DNA from: Rossellomorea marisflavi
GTDB taxonomy: Bacteria > Bacillota > Bacilli > Bacillales > Bacillaceae_B
Reading direction: 5' to 3'
DNA length: 64,000 bases
NCBI RefSeq assembly: GCF_001274775.1
Contig: NZ_LGUE01000004.1
Location: 943,025 to 1,007,024, forward strand
Every line of letters begins with the position of its first letter. Positions within the stretch are counted from its first letter, which is position 1. This document shows, piece after piece, positions 25,935-34,390 of this stretch. The notes under the pieces were generated by a model, which saw only the letters and a program-made list of their open reading frames with translations, did not search any database and had not been told where the DNA came from. Position numbers and translations under genes: made by a program.

Positions 25935-27708
25935 ATATACTTTCCTTCAGCTGACTATGATAGAGACCCGCATAAAATCCACCTAGCTTGATCAGGTGAT
26001 CGTGTGAACCGCGTTCAATGATCTTCCCACCGTCCAGAACAAGGATCTGATCTGCCTGCCTTATCGTATTCAACCGGTGTGCCACAACGACACTTGTGCG
26101 CCCTTCCATCAATCGTTTCAGCGCTTCTTGTATCTTCATTTCCGTGATTGTATCAATGCTGCTCGTAGCCTCATCCAGAACAAGGATGGACGGATCGGAG
26201 AGGATGGCCCTCGCAATGGACAGCAGCTGCTTCTGCCCCTGACTGATACTCCCCTCGCTCAACACCGTATGATAACCTCCTGGAAGCTTCCGGATAAAAG
26301 AGTGGGCATTGGCCAGTTTCGCCGCCTCCTCCACTTCTTCATCTGTCGCATCCAGGCGTCCATATCGGATGTTCTCCATGATGGTGCCTTGGAACAGGAA
26401 GCTGTCCTGCAGGACGAACCCCATATGCGAGCGGAGGCTCTTCCGCTTAACCGAAGAAAGGTCCACCCCATCTATAAGGATGTCACCTGCATTCCGTTCG
26501 TAGAATCTGGAAATCAGATTCGTGATGGTCGTCTTGCCCGCTCCAGTCGGGCCGACAAGCGCCACGGTTTCACCAGGCGAAATCACAAACGAAACATCAT
26601 CGAGAATCATCTCGTCTTCGCTATATCCAAAGGAAACATGGTCGAAGACCACTTCCCCCGTCACTTCGGACAGTTCCACCGCGTCCGCTTCATCGACTGC
26701 CTCAGGTTCCTCATCAATGATCTGGAACACCCTTTCGGCACCGGCTATGGCCGAGAGCAGCGTATTATACTGATTCGCCAGCTCATTCAGCGGCCTGGTG
26801 AATTGCCTCGCATACTCTGCAAAAATCACAATGACCCCGATCGTGATGTAGCCCTTGATGGCAAAGAGCCCTCCAATCCCTGCAATGACGGCAAAACTCA
26901 AATTGTTCAATACATTCATGAGCTTCGGGATGAACCCCGAATACGTGTCGGCCCAAAAACCGGCCTTCCTCAGCTTTTCGTTCTTTTCCTTGAATTCCTG
27001 TATAGCGGTCTCTTCACGGGAGAAGGTTTTGATGATGCTGTGACCGGAAATCGTCTCTTCGATGTACCCGTTCAGTTCACCGATATTTCCTTGGTATTCC
27101 TTGAAAAGGGGACCCGTCCTCTTCGTAATCCACTTCATGCCGAATACCATGAGGGGTACGACCGTCAGGGTGATCAACGTCAACAGAGGACTCAACCATA
27201 GCATGACCGATACGGTCCCAAGGAGGGTCAGGAAACTTGAAATGATCTGAATGAACGAACTATTCAGCGTAGCACTTACGTTATCGATATCGTTTGTCAC
27301 ACGACTCATCAGCTCCCCGTGCTTCCTCTTATCGAAGAATGGGATCGAAAGCTGATGCAGCTGGTGGAACAAATCTTTCCTCATCCGGTGTACCGTTTCC
27401 TGCGCAATCCCGATCATCCAATAATTTTGGAACCACACAGAGATGGAGTGAAGGATATAGATCAGAATCAGGGCGATGAGCAAACGTCCGAGTCCGGTGA
27501 TTTCACGCGTGACGACATAGTCATCGATGGCCTTCCCTACGAGGAACGGACCGAGGAGCGATGCAGCGGAACTGATGACCACCATGACGATGACCATATA
27601 GAGAAGCACCCGCTGGCGTGAAAGGTAATCCCAGATCCTCCGGAGTGTGCCTTTCATATCCTTCGCTTTATCATGTTTCCCCAGCTTCTTTCTAACGTGT
27701 CTTGACAT
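25933..27708 (-). CDS. heterodimeric ABC multidrug exporter subunit, YfiC-like
   Basis: 591-residue half-transporter. Six membrane helices lie in about 30-320, followed by a nucleotide-binding domain with Walker A GPTGAGKTT, Q-loop VLQDSFLF and Walker B ILVLDEATSSID. The signature is ISQGQKQ, a non-LSGGQ form often seen in one half of asymmetric exporters. With the next gene it forms the pair seen as YfiB-YfiC in B. subtilis. It starts 17 nt inside the end of the upstream gene, so the two are translationally coupled. Substrate unknown; a drug or lipid is likely. Confidence 0.88.
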   Translation of the reverse strand: MSRHVRKKLGKHDKAKDMKGTLRRIWDYLSRQRVLLYMVIVMVVISSAASLLGPFLVGKAIDDYVVTREITGLGRLLIALILIYILHSISVWFQNYWMIGIAQETVHRMRKDLFHQLHQLSIPFFDKRKHGELMSRVTNDIDNVSATLNSSFIQIISSFLTLLGTVSVMLWLSPLLTLITLTVVPLMVFGMKWITKRTGPLFKEYQGNIGELNGYIEETISGHSIIKTFSREETAIQEFKEKNEKLRKAGFWADTYSGFIPKLMNVLNNLSFAVIAGIGGLFAIKGYITIGVIVIFAEYARQFTRPLNELANQYNTLLSAIAGAERVFQIIDEEPEAVDEADAVELSEVTGEVVFDHVSFGYSEDEMILDDVSFVISPGETVALVGPTGAGKTTITNLISRFYERNAGDILIDGVDLSSVKRKSLRSHMGFVLQDSFLFQGTIMENIRYGRLDATDEEVEEAAKLANAHSFIRKLPGGYHTVLSEGSISQGQKQLLSIARAILSDPSILVLDEATSSIDTITEMKIQEALKRLMEGRTSVVVAHRLNTIRQADQILVLDGGKIIERGSHDHLIKLGGFYAGLYHSQLKESI

Positions 27709-29419
27709 GCTGCCCCTCCTCTCCGAACTGAGATCGGTAAATTTCCCGGTACAACGGGGAGTCTGTCATAAGTGATTGATGATTACCATGGGCGATCAGC
27801 TTTCCGTCTTCAAGGAGAAGGATGATATCCGCCCCTATGGCGGTCCCTACCTTTTGGGTGATGATCATGGTTGTGCATTCATACCCTTTTAGGGCTTGAA
27901 TGAGCTTAGCCTCCGTTTTCATATCCAAGGCACTCGTACTGTCGTCGAGCATGAGGATTGCCGGCTTTCTGATCAAAGCACGCGCAATGGAAAGGCGCTG
28001 CTTTTGACCCCCGGAAAGATTCACACCTTTTTGGCCGAGAACCGTTTCATATCCCCGCGGGAGCTGGCTGATGGTATCGTGGATCTGCGCGTCCTTTGCC
28101 GCCTGTTCCATCTCTTCTTGTGATGCGCCTTCTTTTCCCCAGAGAAGATTTTCGGCAATGGTCCCCGAGAATAAGACGGCTTCCTGAGGGACGAAGCCGA
28201 TTGAAGTCCTAAGCGTATCCAGAGGGATGCTTCCCAGGGGCTGGCCATCGATTTCAATTTCGCCGGATTGCGGGTCGTACAGCCTCGGGATCAGCTGGAA
28301 CAAGGATGTCTTGCCGGAACCGGTCGCCCCGAGTACTGCCATCGTCTCACCGGACTGAAGGGTGAATGTAACATCCTCTAGGGCGTATTCATCCGTGCCA
28401 GGGTACCGGAAGGAAACATCCTTGAATGCAACCTCCCCTTTTACCACCTGACCTGCTGCCCCTTCATGATCCGTAATATCGACAGTGGTGTTCAATACCT
28501 CTCCTACCCGGCCCGATGATGCCTTCGCACGTGAAAAGCTAGTGATGATGAAAGAAAAGATGGAGAACACCGATGAAATCCGGGTTACGTAGGTGACAAT
28601 GGCAACCACTTCCCCTACTTGTACTCCTCCGGTCGCAACCCGTTCACTGCCATGCCAAAGGATATACAGGAGGGCCATGTTCATAACAAGCATCAGTAAA
28701 GGCATGATGATCTCCATGAAGCGGAGGGCTGTCATCGTTCGATCCTTCAGGGAATCATTGGCTTCACCAAAACGGGATTCTTCATATTGCCCCCGAGTAT
28801 ATGCCTTGATCAGTCTCATGCCTGAGAGGTTCTCTTTCATGACTTCATTCACCCGGTCAAGACGGATTTGAACCTTCCCGAACAAGCCCCAGCCCTTTTT
28901 GAGGACCCAGACGAGGAATAGCCACAGCACAGGGATGATCACGAGCAGGATCAAGGTGAGCCTGGCATTCACCAAGAGGGCCATGATGGTGGAACCCACG
29001 ACCAGGAGTGGAGCCCTCAACATGATCCGGAGACTCATGAAGATCGTATTTTGAATCTGCCTTACATCATTGGTCATCCTCGTGATGAGGGATGATGCGG
29101 GAAGATGTTGAAAGCTCGATTTGGAGAAAGACTGAACCTTTTCATAAAGGGCCCCTCTCAAATCATATCCGAAGCCCTGACTGGTATGGGCTGCGAAGAA
29201 AGAATTGGCGATGCCGGAGAGGAATGCGAACAAGGACATGGCCACCATGATGGCACCCCATTTCAGCACGAGATCCAGATCCCCGGTCATGACGCCGTCA
29301 TCGATGATCTTCGCCATGAATAATGGGTTGAAAAGCTCCACAGCGAGTTCTGTGAGCATGAACAGCCACGCTACAGCCATGGCCATGCGGTAAGGTTTCA
29401 GAAAATGTATGACCTTCAT
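27692..29419 (-). CDS. heterodimeric ABC multidrug exporter subunit, YfiB-like
   Basis: 575-residue half-transporter with six membrane helices and an ATPase domain: Walker A GATGSGKTS, consensus signature LSGGQKQRLS and Walker B ILMLDDSTSALD, where Asp replaces the catalytic Glu. The partner encoded next has the reverse, a normal Glu but a degenerate signature, so one of the two ATP sites is non-consensus, as in BmrCD- or TM287/288-type exporters. I start at ATG 29419, preceded by AGGGAGTACAT, giving the length of YfiB; the frame is open for 51 more codons upstream with no binding site. Confidence 0.88.
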   Translation of the reverse strand: MKVIHFLKPYRMAMAVAWLFMLTELAVELFNPLFMAKIIDDGVMTGDLDLVLKWGAIMVAMSLFAFLSGIANSFFAAHTSQGFGYDLRGALYEKVQSFSKSSFQHLPASSLITRMTNDVRQIQNTIFMSLRIMLRAPLLVVGSTIMALLVNARLTLILLVIIPVLWLFLVWVLKKGWGLFGKVQIRLDRVNEVMKENLSGMRLIKAYTRGQYEESRFGEANDSLKDRTMTALRFMEIIMPLLMLVMNMALLYILWHGSERVATGGVQVGEVVAIVTYVTRISSVFSIFSFIITSFSRAKASSGRVGEVLNTTVDITDHEGAAGQVVKGEVAFKDVSFRYPGTDEYALEDVTFTLQSGETMAVLGATGSGKTSLFQLIPRLYDPQSGEIEIDGQPLGSIPLDTLRTSIGFVPQEAVLFSGTIAENLLWGKEGASQEEMEQAAKDAQIHDTISQLPRGYETVLGQKGVNLSGGQKQRLSIARALIRKPAILMLDDSTSALDMKTEAKLIQALKGYECTTMIITQKVGTAIGADIILLLEDGKLIAHGNHQSLMTDSPLYREIYRSQFGEEGQHVKTR

Positions 29420-29646
29420 ATGTACTCCCTTCATACCTGCGCCCGGATGTGGAGGAAACGCCGGCAATACCGAAATATCGTTCCTTTCATCATAGCGTGT
29501 TTTTTGATTGTACGGAAGCCGAAAGATTTGCCCAATGTCCATTTTCTCCCCAATTGCGCCCCAATGATCCAATGACTACGAATGAAACTTTTTCGGCCCT
29601 TTTTCCGTATACTATGTTACGAGTCAACCGATAAGGGGGAGATACC

Positions 29647-30009
29647 ATGGGCGAAACAGGAGATGTCATGTTCAGTGTTGTGCCGGTCATAGTGGGACTC
29701 GGTTTCATCGCTGTAATAGGATTTGTATTATTCCAATCTTTCAAAGGTGTGAGCGAATGGAATAGCAATAACCAGTCCCCACAACAATCTTCGAAAGCCA
29801 AGCTCGTGTCGAAGCGGGCTTTGGTGCAAGGTGGAGCAGGGGAGGCAAGGGCACATACCAGCTATTTCATGACGTTTCAATTTGAAAACGGCGACCGGAT
29901 TGAGATGCGTGTCAAAGGCAAAGAATACGGCATGCTTGCAGAAGGTGACGAAGGACTCCTCACCTTCCAGGGCACTCGCTATCTCGGTTTTGAAAGGAAT
30001 AGCGAATAA
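29647..30009 (+). CDS. DUF2500 domain membrane-anchored protein
   Basis: 120 residues: an N-terminal transmembrane helix (about 9-31) followed by a small soluble beta domain with WNSNNQSP, AKLVSKR, YFMTFQFENGDRIEM and the C-terminal GKEYGMLAEGDEGLLTFQGTRYLGF. These match the DUF2500 family, widespread in Bacillales and of unknown function. AAGGGGGAG lies 6 nt ahead of the ATG. Monocistronic with a terminator. Confidence 0.85.
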   Translation: MGETGDVMFSVVPVIVGLGFIAVIGFVLFQSFKGVSEWNSNNQSPQQSSKAKLVSKRALVQGGAGEARAHTSYFMTFQFENGDRIEMRVKGKEYGMLAEGDEGLLTFQGTRYLGFERNSE

Positions 30010-30016
30010 GTAGGAA

Positions 30017-30044
30017 AAGAGGGTGCCGCGACCGGCACCCTCTT
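30017..30044. terminator. terminator between the DUF2500 gene and the ThrE-type genes
   Basis: 12-bp perfect stem AAGAGGGTGCCG (30017-30028) with CGGCACCCTCTT (30033-30044), between convergent genes. Confidence 0.9.
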
Positions 30045-30059
30045 ATTCTCTATAATGAT

Positions 30060-30515
30060 TCATCTCATCCTGCGCGCAGAGGAACTGAGCTTTGCGTTTC
30101 GGATCACCTGATTGATGACCTCGGAGAAGACGAGACCGATTGCGATCGACCCTGAGATCATGAACGCTTTGGCTGCGAGATTCATGGCCATATTGTAGTC
30201 ATTCTGGACAAAGTTCCTCATGGCATCATAAGCGATCCCCCCCGGAACAAGGGGGATGATCCCGGCAACACTGAAGATGATCACCGGGGTTTTGTACATC
30301 TTTGCAAATATCTGCGATACCACCGCCACGACGAATGAAGCCGCAAGCGTGGCAATGACGGTATCGATTTCAAAGGTGAACAGGACGATATAGATCATCC
30401 ATCCGAGCATTCCGACGATGCCGCATTTGAACAGCGATTGCTTCGGAGCATTGAAGATGATTCCGAAAGCGGCAGCCGAAATGAAGCTCGTCACCATATG
30501 TTCAACAACAAACAT
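30060..30515 (-). CDS. threonine/serine exporter-like, short subunit (YjjB/DUF3815)
   Basis: 151-residue protein with four membrane segments. GIIFNAPK near the N-terminus, TLAASFVVAVVSQIFAKMYKTPVIIFSVAGIIPLVPGG and FVQNDYNMAMN are features of the C-terminal half of ThrE-type exporters. In Bacillales this half is a separate gene paired with the DUF1212 protein encoded next door. Together they could export Thr/Ser or a related metabolite (family inference). The start may be ATG 30515 or the GTG one codon earlier; AAGGGGAA lies upstream. 20 nt separate it from the preceding gene. Confidence 0.83.
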   Translation of the reverse strand: MFVVEHMVTSFISAAAFGIIFNAPKQSLFKCGIVGMLGWMIYIVLFTFEIDTVIATLAASFVVAVVSQIFAKMYKTPVIIFSVAGIIPLVPGGIAYDAMRNFVQNDYNMAMNLAAKAFMISGSIAIGLVFSEVINQVIRNAKLSSSARRMR

Positions 30516-30535
30516 CACTCTTCATTCCCCTTCCG

Positions 30536-31297
30536 TTACAACAATGTGAAGACAACCGCAACCCCGCCACCGATGGCGAACGCCGTCAGAAACGCTTCTG
30601 CCCCTTTGCTCAGGCCGGATACAAGATGACCTGCCATCAGATCCCTGACAGCGTTGGTGATCAACAGCCCCGGTACCAAGGGCATGACGGAGCCGATGAC
30701 GATTTTATCCAGCTGGTGCCCGATGCCTGACTGGACGAATCCGAAGGCCAGCATGCCGATGATCAGACTGGCCAAAAACTCGGAGAAGAACTTGATCGGT
30801 ACGACCCGTTGGAAATAGATCAGGCAGATGTAACCGACACCGCCCGTGATGGCAGCCGGGATAAAGTCATTCCAGGATCCAAGGAACATGATCAAGAAAC
30901 AACCGCTCGCAATGGTGGCTGCAAGGAGCTGAAGCTTGAACGGATAGGAAAGATCCGATTCATCCAACTTCTCAAGCGCATGAAAGGCCTCTTCCACAGA
31001 CAGATGCCCTTTGCTGATCTGCCTGGAGAGGCTATTGACGAGCGTCACTTTCTCGAGGTCCGTGGAGCGCTCGTTGATCCTGATCAATTTGGTCTTGGTC
31101 GGTTCTTCTGTTTCAATTGAAAAGATGATACCCGTGGGCGTCACATAACTGTGGGATTCCTTGATCCCGTAGGAGGCTGCGATCCGCATCATGGTATCTT
31201 CCACCCTGTACGTTTCAGCGCCGCTTTGCAGCATGATTTTCCCTGCAAGGAGGCATACCTCCATGATATCGTATCTTCGCATCATTTTTGCTTCCAT
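30536..31297 (-). CDS. threonine/serine exporter-like, long subunit (YjjP/DUF1212)
   Basis: 253 residues. A cytoplasmic N-terminal region (about 1-110) with LLAGKIMLQSGAETYRVEDTM, YVTPTGIIFS and the RINERSTDLEKV block is the DUF1212 signature; five membrane segments follow, one with GSVMPLVPGLLITNAVRDL. It pairs with the short subunit downstream. I place the start at ATG 31297, with GGAGAGATTCT ahead, rather than the GTG at 31312 that overlaps this site. Confidence 0.85.
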   Translation of the reverse strand: MEAKMMRRYDIMEVCLLAGKIMLQSGAETYRVEDTMMRIAASYGIKESHSYVTPTGIIFSIETEEPTKTKLIRINERSTDLEKVTLVNSLSRQISKGHLSVEEAFHALEKLDESDLSYPFKLQLLAATIASGCFLIMFLGSWNDFIPAAITGGVGYICLIYFQRVVPIKFFSEFLASLIIGMLAFGFVQSGIGHQLDKIVIGSVMPLVPGLLITNAVRDLMAGHLVSGLSKGAEAFLTAFAIGGGVAVVFTLL

Positions 31298-31350
31298 AGA
31301 ATCTCTCCACACGATTGATTTAAGAATAGGTTTAGTTTAAAGGAAAGGAA

Positions 31351-32004
31351 TTATGTTCGCAATGAGGACTCATCATCGTTCTTTATCGAAGAGGGTCCGC
31401 CGTCTGTGACGGAACTTTTTTTCCTGAGGGGCTTCCACTTCCATTTATAGAGGACATAAACGACCGTGGCGGCGATGATAGCGCCGATCACGAGGTTTTG
31501 ATAATGATCGATTGTACGCATGACGGTTTCAGGATCTCCTCCGTAAAATTTCCCGAAGCTTAGGAGGAGGAAGGTAGAGGGCGTGATCCCGAGCATGGTG
31601 AGGAAGGAATATAGTTTCACATCCATCTTGGACATCCCCGCAACAAAAGGGACGACATTCCCCAGATGAAGAGGACTCGCGATCGCCACGCTCCAAATGC
31701 CATACTTCGTGAACTGATCCTGTGCTGCCCGAAGCTTTTGCCTGCGTTCAGGGCTGAGGCGTGCCTCCACCCTTTCACCGAGCTTATAACTAAGGAAGTA
31801 AGGGATATAGCTCCCTAAGACGTAGAGGGCACTTCCTGCAACGGAGACGAAAAAAAGCTCAAGCCACGATAGTTCCAACAAGAACCCGACGGTCACGATG
31901 AATAACGTACCTACAAATGGAAAGGCACTCCCTTCGATGAAGAGGGAGAGGAGAATCCCCCACACTCCCCAATCCTGGGCAGCCTCCAGCATATATTCCG
32001 TCAT
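31351..32004 (-). CDS. DedA family membrane protein
   Basis: 217-residue protein of the DedA/SNARE-associated superfamily. FIEGSAFPFVGTLFIVTVGF (reentrant loop) and the second half's PLHLGNVVPFVAGMSKMDVKLYSFL match the conserved repeats, and the last 25 residues are a charged tail. Family members flip undecaprenyl phosphate or phospholipids; which of these applies here is unknown. GGAGGGGTGATC lies ahead of ATG 32004. The conserved Arg motif of classic DedA proteins (GRxxG) is less clear here. Confidence 0.82.
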   Translation of the reverse strand: MTEYMLEAAQDWGVWGILLSLFIEGSAFPFVGTLFIVTVGFLLELSWLELFFVSVAGSALYVLGSYIPYFLSYKLGERVEARLSPERRQKLRAAQDQFTKYGIWSVAIASPLHLGNVVPFVAGMSKMDVKLYSFLTMLGITPSTFLLLSFGKFYGGDPETVMRTIDHYQNLVIGAIIAATVVYVLYKWKWKPLRKKSSVTDGGPSSIKNDDESSLRT

Positions 32005-32113
32005 GATCACCCCTCCTTCCATAGTCCTATTCCTGTTCATTTACCCCTGCTCTCCCCAAGCGAAACCCCCGCCAGCACAATAGAAAAAGACCGGCCTCAG
32101 CCGATCTTCACAC

Positions 32114-32707
32114 TCACGCAGCTTTACGATTGACGGGACGTCCATCCTCGACTTTGACAAGTCGGGGTGCTGTAGCCACCAGCGCGCATAAAACAATCGC
32201 GCAAAGGATCGCCGAACCGAGCATCGAAGCTCCGTTGGCAGCAAATGAAAACAGAACCGGCGACAGGTTATCCGGCGCCAAATACCCGAAGAAGAACACA
32301 CCCGCGATGAAATGCCAGAAATAACGGGCCACGCTTCCGACCAAAATCGCGAGAAGCATCCAACTCAGCAGCCCCTTCTTCCTCCCATCGCGCACCGCGC
32401 TCTGGATCCGGCTGCTGAATAGTCCGGCCCCACCGATAAAGGCGAAAGCCACGAAATACTCAAGGAAGACCTGTACCGGATGAACGACCCAGGCTTCCCC
32501 GAGGGCGACCTGTAACAATCCCCAGATGAAACCGGCCAGGGTGGCCGCCTTGAAGCCCCTTCTGAATGCCAACAGGAAGATCGGCACCATGGCCACATTA
32601 AATGAGATCGACGGTGTTAGCTTGATGGATGGAATCAGATCGACCACGACGGCCAGAGCCGCCATGATTGCCACTTCGATCAAGACGATGAGCTTCATAT
32701 TCTTCAT
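32114..32707 (-). CDS. thiT: thiamine ECF transporter S-component ThiT
   Basis: 197-residue membrane protein with six helices. The N-terminal LIVLIEVAIMAALAVVVDLIP, a PSISFNVAMVPIFLLAFRRG loop and the thiamine-site region GLLQVALGEAWVVHPVQVFLEY are as in ThiT/YuaJ. It captures thiamine and works with a shared EcfAAT module encoded elsewhere. A TPP riboswitch directly upstream supports the assignment. The ATG at 32707 follows AAAAGGGGGA and then eight T, an unusual all-U spacer. Confidence 0.93.
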   Translation of the reverse strand: MKNMKLIVLIEVAIMAALAVVVDLIPSIKLTPSISFNVAMVPIFLLAFRRGFKAATLAGFIWGLLQVALGEAWVVHPVQVFLEYFVAFAFIGGAGLFSSRIQSAVRDGRKKGLLSWMLLAILVGSVARYFWHFIAGVFFFGYLAPDNLSPVLFSFAANGASMLGSAILCAIVLCALVATAPRLVKVEDGRPVNRKAA

Positions 32708-32763
32708 AAAAAAAATCCCCCTTTTCTATGAACGAAACCATTAGGGAGAATGCATGTACTACA

Positions 32764-32868
32764 AGGCAGAAAACTGCCTTCCACATCCCTACGCTAGTGC
32801 TAACTAACAGGTTCAAAGGGTCAGAACGGATCGACCGTTCACTCTCAGCAAAAAAGCTCCCCTTGTGG
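32764..32868 (-). ncRNA. TPP (THI-box) riboswitch controlling thiT
   Basis: On the minus strand the aptamer runs from CCACAAGGGGAGC (32868) through CTGAGAGTGAACG, GACCCTTTGAACCTG and the TAGCACTAGCGTAGGGATGTGG end at 32781; all conserved THI-box segments are present and the outer helix CCACAAG/ATGTGG closes. A hairpin AAGGCAG/CTGCCTT (32781-32764) follows directly. Further down, TCTCCC can pair with GGGGGA just before a run of eight U and the start codon, so thiamine pyrophosphate may control transcription end, ribosome access, or both. Confidence 0.95.
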
Positions 32869-32927
32869 TTACGTTTATGAAATTGATTACCTGTCCATTA
32901 TAACGGAAGAGCGGGAAAAGGGCAAAA

Positions 32928-33230
32928 TCATTCCGGTGCAGGCTCCAACGGATCATGACGGATGAAGATCGGCATGGCTTTCGGAGTGACCATGAAGCCA
33001 TAGCGCTTCCCCTCCCCGTCTTTATACGCTACGGAGTAGTCGCCGAGCTGCGGGGAATATTCGACTGAATCATAGGATAATTTCAAATGCTCATACTTAA
33101 AGTTGATATACACGTTGGTCGCGATGCGCGCTGTGACGTGCTGTACTCCAGGAATCTGGTTTGCTGTCACGAAAAGGATTGCAACCAAAAGAATGCTCAG
33201 TGTCTTCTTCGACTCGGCGATCAGCTTCAT
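32928..33230 (-). CDS. hypothetical protein with one N-terminal membrane anchor
   Basis: 100 residues; not recognised. Residues 9-26 are hydrophobic (TLSILLVAILFVTANQIPGV), an anchor or uncleaved signal. The rest is a small extracytoplasmic domain with YINFKYEHLKLSYDSVEYSP, GDYSVAYKDGEGKRYGFMV and a proline-rich end. It is reminiscent of short exported proteins such as DUF3139 members, without clear identity. I place the start at ATG 33230, with GGAGGGGATGGA ahead. It is upstream of the thiT riboswitch, with no obvious link. Confidence 0.65.
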   Translation of the reverse strand: MKLIAESKKTLSILLVAILFVTANQIPGVQHVTARIATNVYINFKYEHLKLSYDSVEYSPQLGDYSVAYKDGEGKRYGFMVTPKAMPIFIRHDPLEPAPE

Positions 33231-33397
33231 TCCATCCCCTCCAACCAGTTCTTTCATACTAATGAATCCCTTTATAGTATAGTATAAAAGAATCTGAATG
33301 ATATGACAAAAAGATTCACCGATAATAGGTCTTTTGACTCTTTTTACAGATAGTCCGACATCATTCGTGGTAAAGCGACCCTGACAAGCACGTAAAA

Positions 33398-33421
33398 AGC
33401 ACCCTGAATTTTCAGGGTGCT
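33398..33421 (-). terminator. terminator of the ZIP transporter gene
   Basis: 11-bp perfect stem (33398-33408 with 33411-33421) followed on the minus strand by UUUU. The 33231-33397 interval shows nothing else. Confidence 0.88.
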
Positions 33422-33426
33422 CTCTC

Positions 33427-34242
33427 TCAACCCAACGATACGTCCAGGATCATCATGACCACAAACCCCGCCATCAGACCCAGGGTGGCAAGGTCCGTGC
33501 TTCCTGAAGATTGGGATTCCGGTATCAATTCCTCGACAACGACGAATATCATGGCCCCTGCCGCGAATGCCAGGGCATACGGAAGGAGCGGTTGGATCAT
33601 CAGCACGGCCGCCGCTCCGATGACTGCTGCAATGGGCTCTACGATGGCAGACATCTGACCGTAATTGAAAGCCCGCCTTCGGGACATCCCTTCGCCTCTG
33701 AGAGGGATGGATAATGCGGCCCCTTCCGGCATATTCTGAATCCCGATTCCGATGGCAAGACCGATGGCCCCGATCAGGGTCGCATCGCCAAGGCCGAGTG
33801 CCGCAGCCCCGAAAGCCACCCCGATTGCAAGACCTTCCGGAATATTATGAAGCGTGATAGCAAGGAATAAGAGCGTGGATTTCTTGAACTTCGTCGGTGG
33901 TCCCTCCGCCTTTTCCGATGCATTCCCGAGATGCAGATGGGGGACGACAAAATCCAGGAGCCGGATGAAAAGTCCTCCAAGAAGGAAACCGACTGCCGGT
34001 GCAAGCCACGGGATCTGCCCGTTCTGCTCGCTGAACTCGATGGATGGAGCAAGAAGTGACCAGAAGGACGCTGCAATCATGACCCCCGCAGCAAAGCCCA
34101 GCATCATATTCAATGTATGTTTCTCAATCTTTCTGAAAAAGAAGACCGCAGAGGCCCCCAACGCTGTAAGCCCCCAAGTCACCGTTCCTCCGAAAAGCGC
34201 CTGTAGAGCAGGATTAAGTCCGCCTAACCAATCAAGGAACAT
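33427..34242 (-). CDS. ZIP family divalent metal transporter
   Basis: 271-residue membrane protein with eight helices. TM4 carries LAITLHNIPEGLAIGVAFG and TM5 GIGIQNMPEGAAL, the ZIP metal-binding motifs with the H-N-x-P-E-G signature. A short His-rich VVPHLHLG loop lies between TM3 and TM4. It probably imports zinc or another divalent cation (ZupT/GufA-like branch). No Zur or Fur box was evident upstream by eye. It is monocistronic with its own terminator. Confidence 0.9.
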   Translation of the reverse strand: MFLDWLGGLNPALQALFGGTVTWGLTALGASAVFFFRKIEKHTLNMMLGFAAGVMIAASFWSLLAPSIEFSEQNGQIPWLAPAVGFLLGGLFIRLLDFVVPHLHLGNASEKAEGPPTKFKKSTLLFLAITLHNIPEGLAIGVAFGAAALGLGDATLIGAIGLAIGIGIQNMPEGAALSIPLRGEGMSRRRAFNYGQMSAIVEPIAAVIGAAAVLMIQPLLPYALAFAAGAMIFVVVEELIPESQSSGSTDLATLGLMAGFVVMMILDVSLG

Positions 34243-34357
34243 GAAGCTCTCCCCTTTCGTCCTCTATCATCATTCCCTTTTCGACGTTACCCATTCTTCC
34301 CTATGTATATGCCTATAGCTGCAAATGGTGTTATCCGAATGAATTTCCGCGCAAGGC

Positions 34358-34390
34358 AAAAAGCCGGAAACGCCTAAAGACGTTCCGGCT
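34358..34390 (-). terminator. terminator overlapping the end of the ABC permease gene
   Basis: Inverted repeat AGCCGGAACG (minus 34390-34381) with CGTTTCCGGCT (34372-34362), one bulge, followed by UUUUU. The stop codon lies in the loop region. Confidence 0.82.
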
